A stretch of 64,000 nt of DNA, taken from the NCBI GenBank assembly GCA_964023205.1, contig OZ026843.1:9653093-9717092 (forward strand), written 5' to 3'. This document shows, piece after piece, positions 61,201 through 63,839 of the stretch. The first letter of the stretch is position 1. Each line of letters starts with the position of its first letter. The position numbers were made by a program, and so were the translations under genes. The notes below the pieces were generated by a model that worked only from the letters and a program-made list of their open reading frames with translations, was not told the origin of the DNA and did not search any database. The stretch comes from Lutraria lutraria (taxonomy: Eukaryota; Mollusca; Bivalvia; Venerida; Mactridae).

Positions 61201-62211
61201 ACCAAATTTCGTCTATGAAATCTATAATACACATGAATTTATCTGTCTACAAGAAATCTACAATATACAAGGACAAATTATATTGATTATTCTTCCAATA
61301 AAAAAATCTGATTTCAAAAGACTTCGAAACTGCAAAAACAGAATTTGAAGACTATTGATAAACACTACATGCGAAATATTTTGTAAGCACAGGTTATAAA
61401 GTCATCTATATAATTATTTGTTCAATCATGCATTTATCTCTGACTTATAGTTATATACTTCCTGGTTTAAAAAAGACCTAACACTAATTGTAAGGTATAA
61501 TAATAAACTACAGTAACTGTTATTAAACAGAGAGTAATGCACCTGTCAATATTTTGCCCGCCCAGGGGTGGCGGGCATACACGGGTCTTTAGACAGAAGA
61601 CCATTTCCGACAGGCGGGAATTTGATAAACTTAATGACTCCGGGTCCCAGGAAATAGACTTGGCCCGGGTTTTACATCCATCTCACATTTGATAGACCAA
61701 GTAGGCTCTAGGGTGGGGATTTAGACAATCAAAATTTTAGAAATGTCAAATTTCCTTGGGTCGGCGGGCAAAATATTGACAGGTGCATAAAGTCTAAGAA
61801 GACATGTTATAGACTGTAAGGAATGAAGAAGTCATTGTACAACCATGGAGGAGGCAACATAATACATTGTTGTATTAGATGACAAGTTTATTCTTCTTAT
61901 TCACTGAAATCAATAAAGATGAAAAATCACCAAACACGAAACATGAAAACGATTAATTTATTATATCAACGTTTCGCCGCATTGGCTTCTTCAGGATAAT
62001 AAATAAATAAATCATAACAACGGAAATGACTTTTTATTTTTTTTCTTATTCACTGAGGAATTCACACACAACTTACATATATTTGATTGTGCTGGAATCT
62101 TTCCTTCAAATTTTCTAAGAAAGCTTCCTCTGTCATAGGATCAAGAAGAACGGCATCACTAACGCCAACATTGTTCTCCAGGATTGCCAGAGCACCTTGA
62201 TGTAACGCCAT
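22093..62211 (-). CDS. Myo1b: unconventional myosin class I, myosin-Ib type (complete, 30 coding exons)
   Basis: Single-headed actin motor that hydrolyses ATP and links actin to phosphoinositide-rich membranes. Coding exons (minus strand): 62211-62077, 60734-60619, 54806-54712, 53835-53731, 53273-53227, 52891-52828, 51211-51198, 50704-50620, 47345-47239, 46982-46835, 46494-46376, 45576-45424, 45026-44922, 44576-44514, 41080-40886, 40174-40060, 33893-33838, 33270-33205, 32565-32498, 32029-31813, 31381-31232, 30456-30388, 28915-28829, 26346-26185, 25640-25509, 25033-24927, 24410-24275, 23608-23456, 22802-22666, 22222-22093. They sum to 3,336 nt (1,111 residues plus stop) with consistent phases. 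Motor about 1-700: P-loop GESGAGKT 108-115, switch I NDNSSRF 160-166, switch II DIYGFE 388-393, acidic TEDS site Glu335. Five IQ motifs about 707-826, then a basic TH1 tail to 1111. Length and exon-by-exon similarity fit Myo1b/Myo1a rather than Myo1c/d/e; no SH3 domain. Orthology to vertebrate MYO1B is inferred. Confidence 0.96.
22666..22802 (-). CDS. Myo1b: Myo1b exon 29 (TH1)
   Basis: Residues 1024-1068: [20 protein letters not shown] ... [10 protein letters not shown], plus two bases. 'KGDF(I/L)' and 'HIIEIVTK' match the Myo1b tail. Confidence 0.93.
22938..23114. mobile_element. MITE, 'CAGTCAAACCTGTG' family, intron 29 copy a
   Basis: TA-flanked. Left CATTCAATCCTGTGTTAGCG, right CACAGGTTTGACTG, interior AAAGGCCAC and GATGGCCTTTG motifs. 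The terminal inverted repeats share the consensus CAGTCAAACCTGTG. Confidence 0.75.
23220..23394. mobile_element. MITE, 'CAGTCAAACCTGTG' family, intron 29 copy b
   Basis: TA-flanked 175-bp copy starting CAGTAAATCCTGTG and ending CACAGGTATGACTG, about 100 bp from the preceding copy in the same intron and orientation. Confidence 0.75.
23456..23608 (-). CDS. Myo1b: Myo1b exon 28 (TH1, PH-like)
   Basis: Residues 973-1023: [20 protein letters not shown] ... [16 protein letters not shown]. Donor GTTTCT is weak, but the join to exon 29 restores TH1 similarity. Confidence 0.91.
23655..23922 (-). mobile_element. tRNA-derived SINE (family B), copy 1
   Basis: Minus-strand head TGGTCTAGTGGTAACATACT resembles a tRNA A-box region (Glu/Asp-like), with a B-box-like GGGTCGAATTTT. 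The body includes CAGAGCCGCCCCAGAGAGA on the plus strand. Other copies: 52290-52590, 63840-64000 (partial), 8378-8520 (fragment). Confidence 0.65.
23931..24097. mobile_element. 167-bp palindromic hAT-like MITE with 8-bp TSD
   Basis: Arms CTCAGGCTACCGGCATGTGA and (inverted) CACAGGCTACCGGCATGTGA extend to about 40 bp each around a TA-rich centre. Flanked by an exact 8-bp duplication TTATGCAC (23923-23930 and 24098-24105). An 8-bp TSD suggests hAT mobilisation. It abuts the head of the SINE-B copy in intron 27. Confidence 0.85.
24275..24410 (-). CDS. Myo1b: Myo1b exon 27 (TH1)
   Basis: Residues 927-972: [20 protein letters not shown] ... [18 protein letters not shown] is the conserved lead into the PH-like beta strands of TH1. 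Confidence 0.94.
24429..24561. mobile_element. repeat of the 'CAGTCCGG' family (copy 1)
   Basis: Contains CAGACAGTCCGG and ends GTTTTACTG-TA. Relatives at 29696-29837 and 34957-35100 share 'CCAGTCCAGAAGG' and the CACTG-TA/GACTG-TA end. Left boundary uncertain. Confidence 0.45.
24927..25033 (-). CDS. Myo1b: Myo1b exon 26 (TH1)
   Basis: Residues 892-926: [20 protein letters not shown] then [15 protein letters not shown], plus two bases. Matches the conserved ASE(I/L)FKDKK...YP block. Confidence 0.95.
25509..25640 (-). CDS. Myo1b: Myo1b exon 25 (TH1 start)
   Basis: Residues 848-891: [20 protein letters not shown] then [11 protein letters not shown] ... HHKWR. The 'PSLSP.D..WP' motif marks the Myo1b TH1 start. 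Confidence 0.94.
26185..26346 (-). CDS. Myo1b: Myo1b exon 24 (IQ5 and neck-tail junction)
   Basis: Residues 794-847: [40 protein letters not shown] ... FFVMAL. Donor GTACGT; the open frame continues into the intron without similarity. Confidence 0.93.
26365..26695. repeat. degenerate 12-25-bp tandem repeat (CAATCAGTAAT)
   Basis: Irregular repeats of 'GTAAACAATCAGTAATCAG' with varying spacers in intron 23. No coding role. Confidence 0.8.
27092..27238. mobile_element. 147-bp element with CAGAGGCGGAT-type TIRs
   Basis: Left CAGAGGCAGATTCAAGGCAG and right (inverted) CAGAGGCGGATCCAGGATTT. Interior GGGAGCACCAGGCGTG and a run of C. No clear target duplication seen. Confidence 0.6.
27390..27600. 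mobile_element. repeat with 'CTTGGAGACCGA...GGGCCTGAT' end
   Basis: Right part 'GAGATTTGAGCTTGGAGACC' to 'GGGCCTGAT' is related to the ends of 37771-38019 and to a fragment near 10125-10160. Imperfect inverted ends; boundaries approximate. Confidence 0.4.
27770..28155. mobile_element. 'GACCTTGACCTTTGAC' dispersed repeat, copy 1
   Basis: Starts AACAAGAAGCGTTTGTGAAA and includes 'ATCTACATGTGATGACCAAC' and 'GGTCAGACAAGGTTT', with an internal partial duplication. A shorter copy at 60343-60550 shares all three blocks. Confidence 0.65.
28829..28915 (-). CDS. Myo1b: Myo1b exon 23 (IQ4; 29-codon cassette)
   Basis: 87 nt, residues 765-793: [20 protein letters not shown] then IQKYQRGLQ. Phase 0 on both sides and begins like exon 24 ([13 protein letters not shown]), so it can be skipped in frame, removing one IQ. 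The 29-residue size equals that of the alternatively spliced IQ exons of vertebrate MYO1B. Alternative splicing here is inference. Confidence 0.92.
29092..29283. mobile_element. 'AAGCGGTGCCAACGCTCG' dispersed repeat, copy 1
   Basis: Order: ACAAGAGC..., CAGTGAGATCTATCCAC, TATGAAGCTTCAAGTTGCTA, TTATGAGC, CTTCGAAAACAGATGAGCTA. The same order occurs at 34283-34566 and 62886-63070. It is flanked by two diverged copies of an intronic sequence of about 65 bp ('TTCCAAGTCTAGAACTA'). Confidence 0.6.
29696..29837. mobile_element. repeat of the 'CAGTCCGG' family (copy 2)
   Basis: TA-flanked, CAGTAAAACTCCTCAAAACA to GAAGGGGTTTCACTG: inverted ends with consensus CAGTRAAACYCCT. Confidence 0.65.
30027..30201. 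mobile_element. MITE, 'CAGTGCAACCTCTCC' family, copy 2
   Basis: CAGTGCAACTTCTCCAAAGC to CTGGAGAGGTTGTAC with the shared CCCTTTGGGAGAAGC interior, in intron 22. Confidence 0.7.
30388..30456 (-). CDS. Myo1b: Myo1b exon 22 (end of IQ2, IQ3)
   Basis: 69 nt, residues 742-764: [20 protein letters not shown] then RWK. Phase 0 at both ends. IQ3 is completed by ARK from either exon 23 or exon 24. Confidence 0.92.
30565..30739. mobile_element. MITE, 'CAGTGCAACCTCTCC' family, copy 3
   Basis: CAGTACTACCTCTACAAAGC to GGAGAGGTTGTACTG, TA on both sides, in intron 21 close to exon 22. Confidence 0.7.
30960..31190 (+). mobile_element. tRNA-derived SINE (family C), copy 1
   Basis: Head GCCTCCGTGGCTGAGTGGTT resembles a tRNA-Ser/Leu A-box region, followed by 'CACTGATAGAGGGTCATGGG' (B-box-like) and a body. 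Other copies: 56780-57030 (inverted) and 57596-57720. Confidence 0.65.
31232..31381 (-). CDS. Myo1b: Myo1b exon 21 (IQ1 and start of IQ2)
   Basis: Residues 692-741. IQ1 is [17 protein letters not shown] (707-723). IQ2 begins [13 protein letters not shown]. The donor is weak (GTTTGT after TACTGG), but the next exon continues GQKQYK in frame. Confidence 0.92.
31813..32029 (-). CDS. Myo1b: Myo1b exon 20 (converter)
   Basis: Residues 619-691 ([20 protein letters not shown] ... [16 protein letters not shown]), the converter region up to the lever arm. TTGACAG acceptor, GTAAGT donor. Confidence 0.96.
32242..32403. mobile_element. MITE, 'CAGTCAAACCTGTG' family, intron 19 copy
   Basis: TA-CAATTAACACTGTGAACAAA, AGGTGGCCTTAATTAG and GGTGGCCTTTCTTTAG blocks as in the other members, inverted relative to the copies at 22938 and 23220. 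Confidence 0.65.
32498..32565 (-). CDS. Myo1b: Myo1b exon 19
   Basis: Residues 597-618, [20 protein letters not shown] then YL, ending GG|GTAAAA. The next base completes Gly619. Confidence 0.94.
33205..33270 (-). CDS. Myo1b: Myo1b exon 18
   Basis: Residues 575-596, [20 protein letters not shown] then VK: the NPNYIRC(V/I)KPN motor motif. Phase 0. Confidence 0.95.
33480..33722. mobile_element. 'GGGCCATAACTCCAG' dispersed repeat, copy 1
   Basis: Blocks TCAAAAAGGGGCCATAACTC, 'TTATTATTATACACCTTCA', ATATGAAACCAATCCATGAA and ATTTCGAATGGTGGGG. The same blocks flank the 43.6-kb tandem array (43043-43170 and 44340-44465), implying that the array grew inside a copy. Confidence 0.6.
33838..33893 (-). 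CDS. Myo1b: Myo1b exon 17 (loop 2, actin interface)
   Basis: Residues 556-574, [19 protein letters not shown], matching the conserved [11 protein letters not shown] of Myo1b. GTGTGT donor. Separated from exon 16 by the largest intron (6.2 kb). Confidence 0.94.
34283..34566. mobile_element. 'AAGCGGTGCCAACGCTCG' dispersed repeat, copy 2 (interrupted)
   Basis: Same order as 29092-29283, but split at 34425-34500 by a 76-bp palindromic element with a 4-bp AGAT duplication. This shows the order of insertion events. Confidence 0.65.
34425..34500. mobile_element. 76-bp palindromic MITE, TSD AGAT (copy 1)
   Basis: CGAGGGTTCAACGCAAGAGT ... AGTGTTGCGCTAAGCCCTCG, near-perfect hairpin arms of about 32 bp. 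Flanked by AGAT on each side. Identical length to 54357-54432, in opposite orientation. Confidence 0.85.
34705..34723. repeat. (CA)n microsatellite
   Basis: About nine CA repeats in intron 16. Confidence 0.85.
34957..35100. mobile_element. repeat of the 'CAGTCCGG' family (copy 3)
   Basis: TACCGGAATTCTCTGAAAA, GGCCCAGTCCAGAAGG and the GGGTTTGACTG-TA end. Confidence 0.55.
36520..36740. mobile_element. 'TGTGACCTTGACCTTGGAG' dispersed repeat
   Basis: Composition and the repeated GACCTTGACC/GACCTTTGA motif mark a widespread bivalve repeat class. Boundaries uncertain; the short open frame is not a gene. Confidence 0.45.
37771..38019. mobile_element. about 250-bp element with GGCCCCGAGGTTATAAAA ends
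   Basis: Left GGCCCCGAGGTTATAAAACT and right TTTTAATAACCTCCGACCCC are imperfect inverted ends. Inner 'GGTCTCTGGACTCAAATCC' pairs with 'GAGATTTGACCTTGGAGACC'. In intron 16. Confidence 0.55.
38786..38960. mobile_element. 'AGAGGGCCAAGATGGCCCT' dispersed repeat, copy 1
   Basis: AACAAGAGGGCCAAGATGGC ... ATCGCTCACATGA. Related copy at 47508-47810 (AACAAGAGGTCCATGATGGC). A repeat type I know from other bivalve sequence. Confidence 0.5.
39567..39878. mobile_element. about 312-bp TIR element (CATAGTTCCCACATC)
   Basis: Left arm ATACATAGTTCCCACATCTA continues for about 55 bp. The right arm is its inverted copy at about 90% identity, ending GGGAACTATGTAT. Middle is AT-rich and non-coding. Lies in intron 16, adjacent to exon 16. 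Confidence 0.8.
40060..40174 (-). CDS. Myo1b: Myo1b exon 16
   Basis: Residues 518-555 ([20 protein letters not shown] ... KKLFPE) plus one base. TTTTCACAG acceptor, GTAAAT donor. Confidence 0.95.
40300..40497 (-). mobile_element. TA-flanked MITE, 'CTGTGGAATCAT' family copy 3
   Basis: Inverted relative to copies 1 and 2: begins CTGTATTTTCATTTATTT and ends ATGATTCCACAG-TA. In intron 15. Confidence 0.72.
40729..40840 (-). mobile_element. SINE family A, internally deleted copy
   Basis: Retains 'GCCATTTTCAACATTATTTCAG' type body and the 'GTGTGAGTCTCGCCCGGGGT' head edge; most of the tRNA-like head and the middle of the body are missing. Confidence 0.5.
40886..41080 (-). CDS. Myo1b: Myo1b exon 15
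   Basis: Residues 453-517 ([20 protein letters not shown] ... FRLKHYAGS). Donor is GTACGT after AGT, so the next exon resumes V-T-Y-A-V-D-G-F as in other class I myosins. Confidence 0.94.
41321..41550 (+). mobile_element. Non-autonomous element with GGCCCCAGTTTCAC termini, copy 2
   Basis: GGCCCCAGTTTCACAAAAAA to TTTGTGAAACTAGGGCC, with the same internal order as 6884-7310 but shorter. Confidence 0.65.
41720..41822. mobile_element. MITE, 'CAGTGCAACCTCTCC' family, short copy
   Basis: TAGTGCAACCTCTCCAAAGC to CTGGAGAGGTTGTACTG; internal deletion leaves about 103 bp. Confidence 0.65.
42070..42292. repeat. 27-bp minisatellite, about 8-9 copies
   Basis: Unit ACAATATATTACACACAATT plus AATGTAC. The open frame reading [14 protein letters not shown] is an artefact of the 27-bp period. 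Confidence 0.87.
42386..42566. mobile_element. MITE, 'CAGTCAAACCTGTG' family, intron 14 copy
   Basis: TA-CAGTTAAATCTGTGAACAAT to ACACATGTTTGACGG-TA. Confidence 0.72.
43588..44325. repeat. 27/28-bp minisatellite, about 27 copies
   Basis: Unit GGGAATGAAAATAGTAGTTT plus TAAGTACC; the length alternates 27 and 28 bp through a T-run, so no frame survives. Lies in intron 14, within a copy of the 'GGGCCATAACTCCAG' dispersed repeat. Confidence 0.92.
44514..44576 (-). CDS. Myo1b: Myo1b exon 14
   Basis: 63 nt, residues 432-452 ([20 protein letters not shown] then K). Phase 0 at both ends, TTCACAG acceptor, GTATAA donor. Confidence 0.94.
44663..44790. mobile_element. 'GGGCCATAACTCAGAAGTTC' dispersed repeat fragment
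   Basis: Starts AACAAGAGTGCCAGGTTTGA. Short, no coding role. Intron 13 side of exon 14. Confidence 0.45.
44922..45026 (-). CDS. Myo1b: Myo1b exon 13 (relay helix)
   Basis: Residues 397-431: [20 protein letters not shown] ... EEQEEYIKE, the relay helix region. Phase 0 at both ends. Confidence 0.96.
45074..45093. repeat. (CAA)n microsatellite
   Basis: About seven CAA units in intron 12. Confidence 0.85.
45424..45576 (-). CDS. Myo1b: Myo1b exon 12 (switch II)
   Basis: Residues 346-396: [20 protein letters not shown] ... [14 protein letters not shown]. Switch II DIYGFE intact. Acceptor TTTTCAG, donor GTAAGA. Confidence 0.97.
46020..46214. mobile_element. MITE, 'CAGTCAAACCTGTG' family, intron 11 copy
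   Basis: TA-CAGCCAAACCTGTGATTAAA to ACACATGTTTGACAG. Confidence 0.7.
46376..46494 (-). CDS. Myo1b: Myo1b exon 11 (TEDS region)
   Basis: Residues 306-345 ([16 protein letters not shown]...[16 protein letters not shown]). Glu335 lies 16 residues before DALCK, the TEDS position, so the head has a fixed acidic residue and does not need heavy-chain phosphorylation there. Confidence 0.94.
46530..46684. mobile_element. MITE, 'CAGTCAAACCTGTG' family, intron 10 copy
   Basis: Best-preserved ends in the window: TA-CAGTCAAACCTGTGAACAAC and AACACAGGTTTGACTG-TA. Confidence 0.8.
46835..46982 (-). CDS. Myo1b: Myo1b exon 10
   Basis: Residues 257-305 ([20 protein letters not shown]...LKLGNVKF...TNGK). TTTAG acceptor, GTAAAT donor. 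Confidence 0.95.
47239..47345 (-). CDS. Myo1b: Myo1b exon 9
   Basis: Residues 221-256 ([17 protein letters not shown]...[10 protein letters not shown]). TATACAG acceptor, GTAACC donor. Confidence 0.94.
47508..47810. mobile_element. 'AGAGGTCCATGATGGCTCT' dispersed repeat, copy 2
   Basis: AACAAGAGGTCCATGATGGC, ATTGCTCACCAG, then GTCCAAATTTGGTGATGATC. In intron 8. Confidence 0.5.
48166..48340. mobile_element. MITE, 'CAGTGCAACCTCTCC' family, copy 4
   Basis: AACAACCTCTCCAGAGCGGC to TTGAGAGGTTGCATTG, with CTCTTCAACAACAGCATGAT interior. Confidence 0.68.
48612..48712 (-). mobile_element. SINE family A head, truncated copy
   Basis: Minus strand: GCCGGCCCAGTTAGCTCAGT, then AACCTC-less spacer and GTGAGTTCGAACCC. 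Best-preserved A and B boxes of the family in this window. Confidence 0.6.
49094..49270. mobile_element. MITE, 'CAGTCAAACCTGTG' family, intron 8 copy
   Basis: TA-CTGTTAAACCTGTGCTATCA to CACAGGTTTGACCA-TA. Confidence 0.72.
50620..50704 (-). CDS. Myo1b: Myo1b exon 8
   Basis: Residues 193-220: [20 protein letters not shown] then [14 protein letters not shown] acceptor, GTAAGT donor. [12 protein letters not shown] is the conserved myosin block after switch I. Confidence 0.95.
50860..51037. mobile_element. MITE, 'CAGTCAAACCTGTG' family, intron 7 copy
   Basis: TA-CAGTGAAGCCTGTGTCAGCA to CCAGGTTTGATTG-TA, between exon 8 and the 14-nt microexon. Confidence 0.72.
51198..51211 (-). CDS. Myo1b: Myo1b exon 7, 14-nt microexon
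   Basis: TTTCAG|AT CTG TTG GAG AAG|GTATCT. Completes Tyr188 and encodes LLEK (189-192), giving the invariant YLLEKSRV when joined to exon 8. Without it the frame would break, so it must be constitutive. Confidence 0.9.
51312..51561. mobile_element. 250-bp relative of the 140-bp MITE, with internal tandem repeats
   Basis: TA-flanked ends CAGTGGCATAAATGCGACAT and (inverted) TGGGGGCATAAAGGGGACAT. Between the arms are several imperfect 20-25-bp repeats around 'GATAGCTATTATGTGG' that the 21415-21554 copy lacks. Lies 100 bp upstream of microexon 7. Confidence 0.75.
51897..52259. mobile_element. about 360-bp element with AAGTCCCATWAGC inverted ends
   Basis: Left TTAAAGTCCCATTAGCTTTT and right (inverted) TTTAAGTCCCATAAGCATAT. 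Interior contains GTGACGTCAC and TGCGGGAAAACACAGCTG but no frame. Intron 6. Confidence 0.6.
52290..52590 (-). mobile_element. tRNA-derived SINE (family B), copy 2
   Basis: Body TCAGAGCCGCCCCAGAGAGA ... GGGCATTTATATCCCA; head on the minus strand near 52545-52590 (TAACACGCTGGACTACTAAA). Confidence 0.65.
52828..52891 (-). CDS. Myo1b: Myo1b exon 6
   Basis: Residues 167-187 ([14 protein letters not shown]...) plus one base of 188. TTTTAG acceptor, GTAAGT donor. Confidence 0.94.
53227..53273 (-). CDS. Myo1b: Myo1b exon 5 (switch I)
   Basis: 47 nt, residues 151-166 [16 protein letters not shown]. Switch I is intact. Ends phase 0 at GTAAGT. Confidence 0.95.
53731..53835 (-). CDS. Myo1b: Myo1b exon 4
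   Basis: Residues 116-150 ([15 protein letters not shown]...LLQSNPVLE), including loop 1. Non-canonical GTATAA donor. The open frame runs on past the donor, but the motor sequence resumes only in the next exon. Confidence 0.95.
53913..54088. mobile_element. MITE, 'CAGTGCAACCTCTCC' family, copy 5
   Basis: CAGTACAACCTCTCCAGAGT to TTGGAGAGGTTGCACTG, in intron 3. It overlaps the long minus-strand frame 54145-53552, of which only 53835-53731 is real coding sequence. Confidence 0.72.
54357..54432. mobile_element. 76-bp palindromic MITE, TSD AAAT (copy 2)
   Basis: CGAGGGCTCAGCGCAACACT ... TGTTGCGTTGAACCCTCG, flanked by AAAT on each side. Reverse-orientation copy of 34425-34500, in intron 3. Confidence 0.85.
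54712..54806 (-). CDS. Myo1b: Myo1b exon 3 (P-loop)
   Basis: Completes I84 and encodes 85-115, ending GESGAGKT (the ATP-binding P-loop) plus one base. TTTTCAG acceptor, GTAATT donor. Confidence 0.96.
54931..56020. repeat. 47-bp minisatellite, about 23 copies, with E-box in each unit
   Basis: Unit GACATTCAGTCAATATATAG + TGATATACACCACATGTGAG + ATAACAT (47 bp). Nearly every unit holds the palindrome CACATGTG. A rare variant block (GATATAATATGATATT, then GATAACCACC) appears at 55297 and again at 55671, about eight units apart, showing block duplication. Lies in intron 2 next to exon 3; the copies at the 56-kb end are most degraded. Confidence 0.95.
56215..56545. repeat. TATAATTGTATA-rich degenerate repeat
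   Basis: Irregular 'ATATAACTGTATATAATTGTA' sequence, low complexity, directly after the 47-bp array. Confidence 0.7.
56780..57030 (-). mobile_element. tRNA-derived SINE (family C), copy 2
   Basis: Minus-strand head ATGCCTCCGTGGTCGTGTGG, then CACTGATAGAGGGCTGTGGG, then the body also found at 31080-31190. The 56833-57054 frame is inside it. Confidence 0.65.
57596..57720. mobile_element. two inverted SINE-C heads (composite)
   Basis: GGCCTCCGTGGTCGAGTCAC ... CACTGATAGAGGGTCATGGC joined to an inverted GATTTGAAGTCAGTGACCAT ... CGACCACGGAGGC, making a long imperfect hairpin. Confidence 0.6.
57721..60342. other. intron 2 remainder, no gene seen
   Basis: AT-rich intronic sequence. The plus-strand frames 58014-58307 and 58506-58832 show no recognisable domain and sit inside the intron of the myosin gene, so they are not called. 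Confidence 0.5.
60343..60550. mobile_element. 'GACCTTGACCTTTGAC' dispersed repeat, copy 2
   Basis: AACAAGAAGTGTTTGTGAAA, CATCTACATGTGATGACCAA and TTGGGCAAGGTTTAGTTACG, related to 27770-28155. Confidence 0.65.
60619..60734 (-). CDS. Myo1b: Myo1b exon 2
   Basis: Residues 46-83 plus two bases of 84: [14 protein letters not shown]...IYELPPH. TTTCAG acceptor, GTAAGT donor. The VNPY motif is typical of the myosin N-terminal motor. Confidence 0.95.
61538..61787. mobile_element. 250-bp TIR element with TAA target duplication
   Basis: Ends TGCACCTGTCAATATTTTGC (continuing CCGCC) and its exact inverted copy GGCGG...GCAAAATATTGACAGGTGCA. Flanked by TAA (61535-61537 and 61788-61790). A 3-bp TWA duplication fits PIF/Harbinger. 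GC-richer than its surroundings. Intron 1. Confidence 0.82.
61972..61994 (-). ncRNA. hammerhead-ribozyme-like core, Penelope-type remnant
   Basis: The minus strand reads CTGAAGA-GCC-AATGC-GGC-GAAA-CGTT: a hammerhead CUGANGA box, a 3-bp stem II, and GAAA. This CTGAAGAAGCC...GCGAAACGTT string is a known hallmark of Penelope-like retroelement ends. Stem I and a cleavable NUH are not clearly formed, so probably a remnant. Confidence 0.4.
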
Positions 62212-62227
62212 TATGCTCTTGTATGGT
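62077..62227 (-). CDS. Myo1b: Myo1b exon 1 (start codon)
   Basis: Acceptor TTTCAG, then 16 nt of 5' UTR, then ATG at 62211-62209. Encodes residues 1-45, including '[11 protein letters not shown]' and '[11 protein letters not shown]', and ends in phase 0 at a GTAAGT donor. The acceptor shows that at least one upstream non-coding exon exists. Confidence 0.93.
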
Positions 62228-62885
62228 CTGAAAGTCAACAAAGTACATACGAACAGTTTCTAATATAAAGCTGGTCATCATAGTTTATTAGAAAATTGGG
62301 AAATCAAATTTCAGAAAAATCTCTTGATGTGTAATTGTTTTTGGTGCATTCATGGCAGACAACACAAATATTGTATGAGTACCAATTGCAAGAATTCCTT
62401 TTTCATAATTATTGATTGATTGAAAATTCTATCACATCAAATGTCTTGAGTTTGGTCCACTAAGTCAACAGTCTATCAATGAAAATGTAATAATTTTCAA
62501 TAATACTCAATAATCATACAAAACAGCCTATTATTAATTAAACAAACATGACATGAATAATTTATGACAAATAACTGTTTTTTTCACAAGGGCATTTCCA
62601 TAAAGTTAAAACACTTCAATATATTTTATCAGCCTCTAAGCGAAGCATAAACTTGAAATACAAACAGTGACAATCAGGATTTAATGGAAGTATCTCTCCT
62701 GAGATATTACTGTATTGACACATAAAGGGTACTAAATTATTCAATATGAGTTCAGTACATTATTCATTCTGAAATCATAATTGATAAACATTTAATTGCT
62801 AATTTTAAAGCATCAGTAAAACGCTGGTGATGAATATTTATCTGTATAAATCTGAAAAAAAAACTAGAAACAAATGAGGAAGGAT

Positions 62886-63070
62886 TAGAGTGCTGCAAGC
62901 AGTCCCTGGACGTTCATCTGCTCACTGCCTATCCACCTATGAAGTTTCATGTTGCTACCTCATATAGTTTCTGAGTTATGAGCTACATTAAAGTTTTTGC
63001 ATGGCAATGACGCAGCCATCGCAGTGCATCCCAATAGCTCAACTTTTTCTTCGAAAACAGATGAGCCAAA
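62886..63070. mobile_element. 'AAGCGGTGCC' dispersed repeat, copy 3
   Basis: GTGCTGCAAGCAGTCCC, CTATCCACCTATGAAGTTTC, TTTCTGAGTTATGAGCTACA and TTCTTCGAAAACAGATGAGC in the family order. Confidence 0.6.
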
Positions 63071-63335
63071 AATGAGACTTTATGTCAGATAAAAACTGTA
63101 CATGTTCACATATAACAAAAAACAACGTTTTAATTCATTGCAAGAAAAGAATTTATAGCAAACAGGAAGTATATCAGTAAAACAAGCCACTGATAGTGTA
63201 CATGTATATAACTGTACCTTATCAAGATGAACGTAAACACGCACATACGCACCAAATAACAAAAAAACACTTAATGACATTTAGTTATATTTTAATTGAC
63301 TGTGAAGTGCGTCGTCGTAAATATAATTTTTAATT

Positions 63336-63426
63336 ACCTTTGTTTACAAAATGACAGCTGTTTCTAGAATTCCATGTTCATGGTTGAATGCTGTGAGTGA
63401 AACACGATAAATTCAACAGCTTACTT
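63336..63426 (-). other. candidate 5' UTR exon / first-exon region of Myo1b
   Basis: The acceptor at 62228 requires an upstream exon. Two plausible minus-strand donors are GTAATT at 63337 (after AACAAAG) and GTAAGC at 63424 (after AACAAGAA). An acceptor-like TTTCACTCACAG precedes the first of these. I cannot choose, and the transcription start may lie further upstream or outside the window. Confidence 0.25.
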
Positions 63427-63839
63427 CTTGTTCCTGTAACAAGAAAATACATCAATCATGACATTTACAACCTTCTCTTTACTCCACCATTGTAATTCAT
63501 GTAAGCAGTAATTTCATATTCATATTCAAATGCTAATCGTATTTTAATTGGTTTTTACATGCAATTAATATACACTACAGACTTTTATGTACACATGTAA
63601 CAAGTATGCTGCAATAATAATTTCATTTATTTGTTTGTACCAGAATATACAACAATAAAAGAAATTAATAAAATTAATATCTGAGGAATAAAACAAATAA
63701 TGTGGATACATTGTATATATCAATGTTTTACAGTCATTAAATCTAAACTGTACTTAAGTATAACAAAACTTAAATACAACTATATCTACAGACATGGTTA
63801 TGGCATATACACTAAATTATTTCACTCATGTATTTATCT

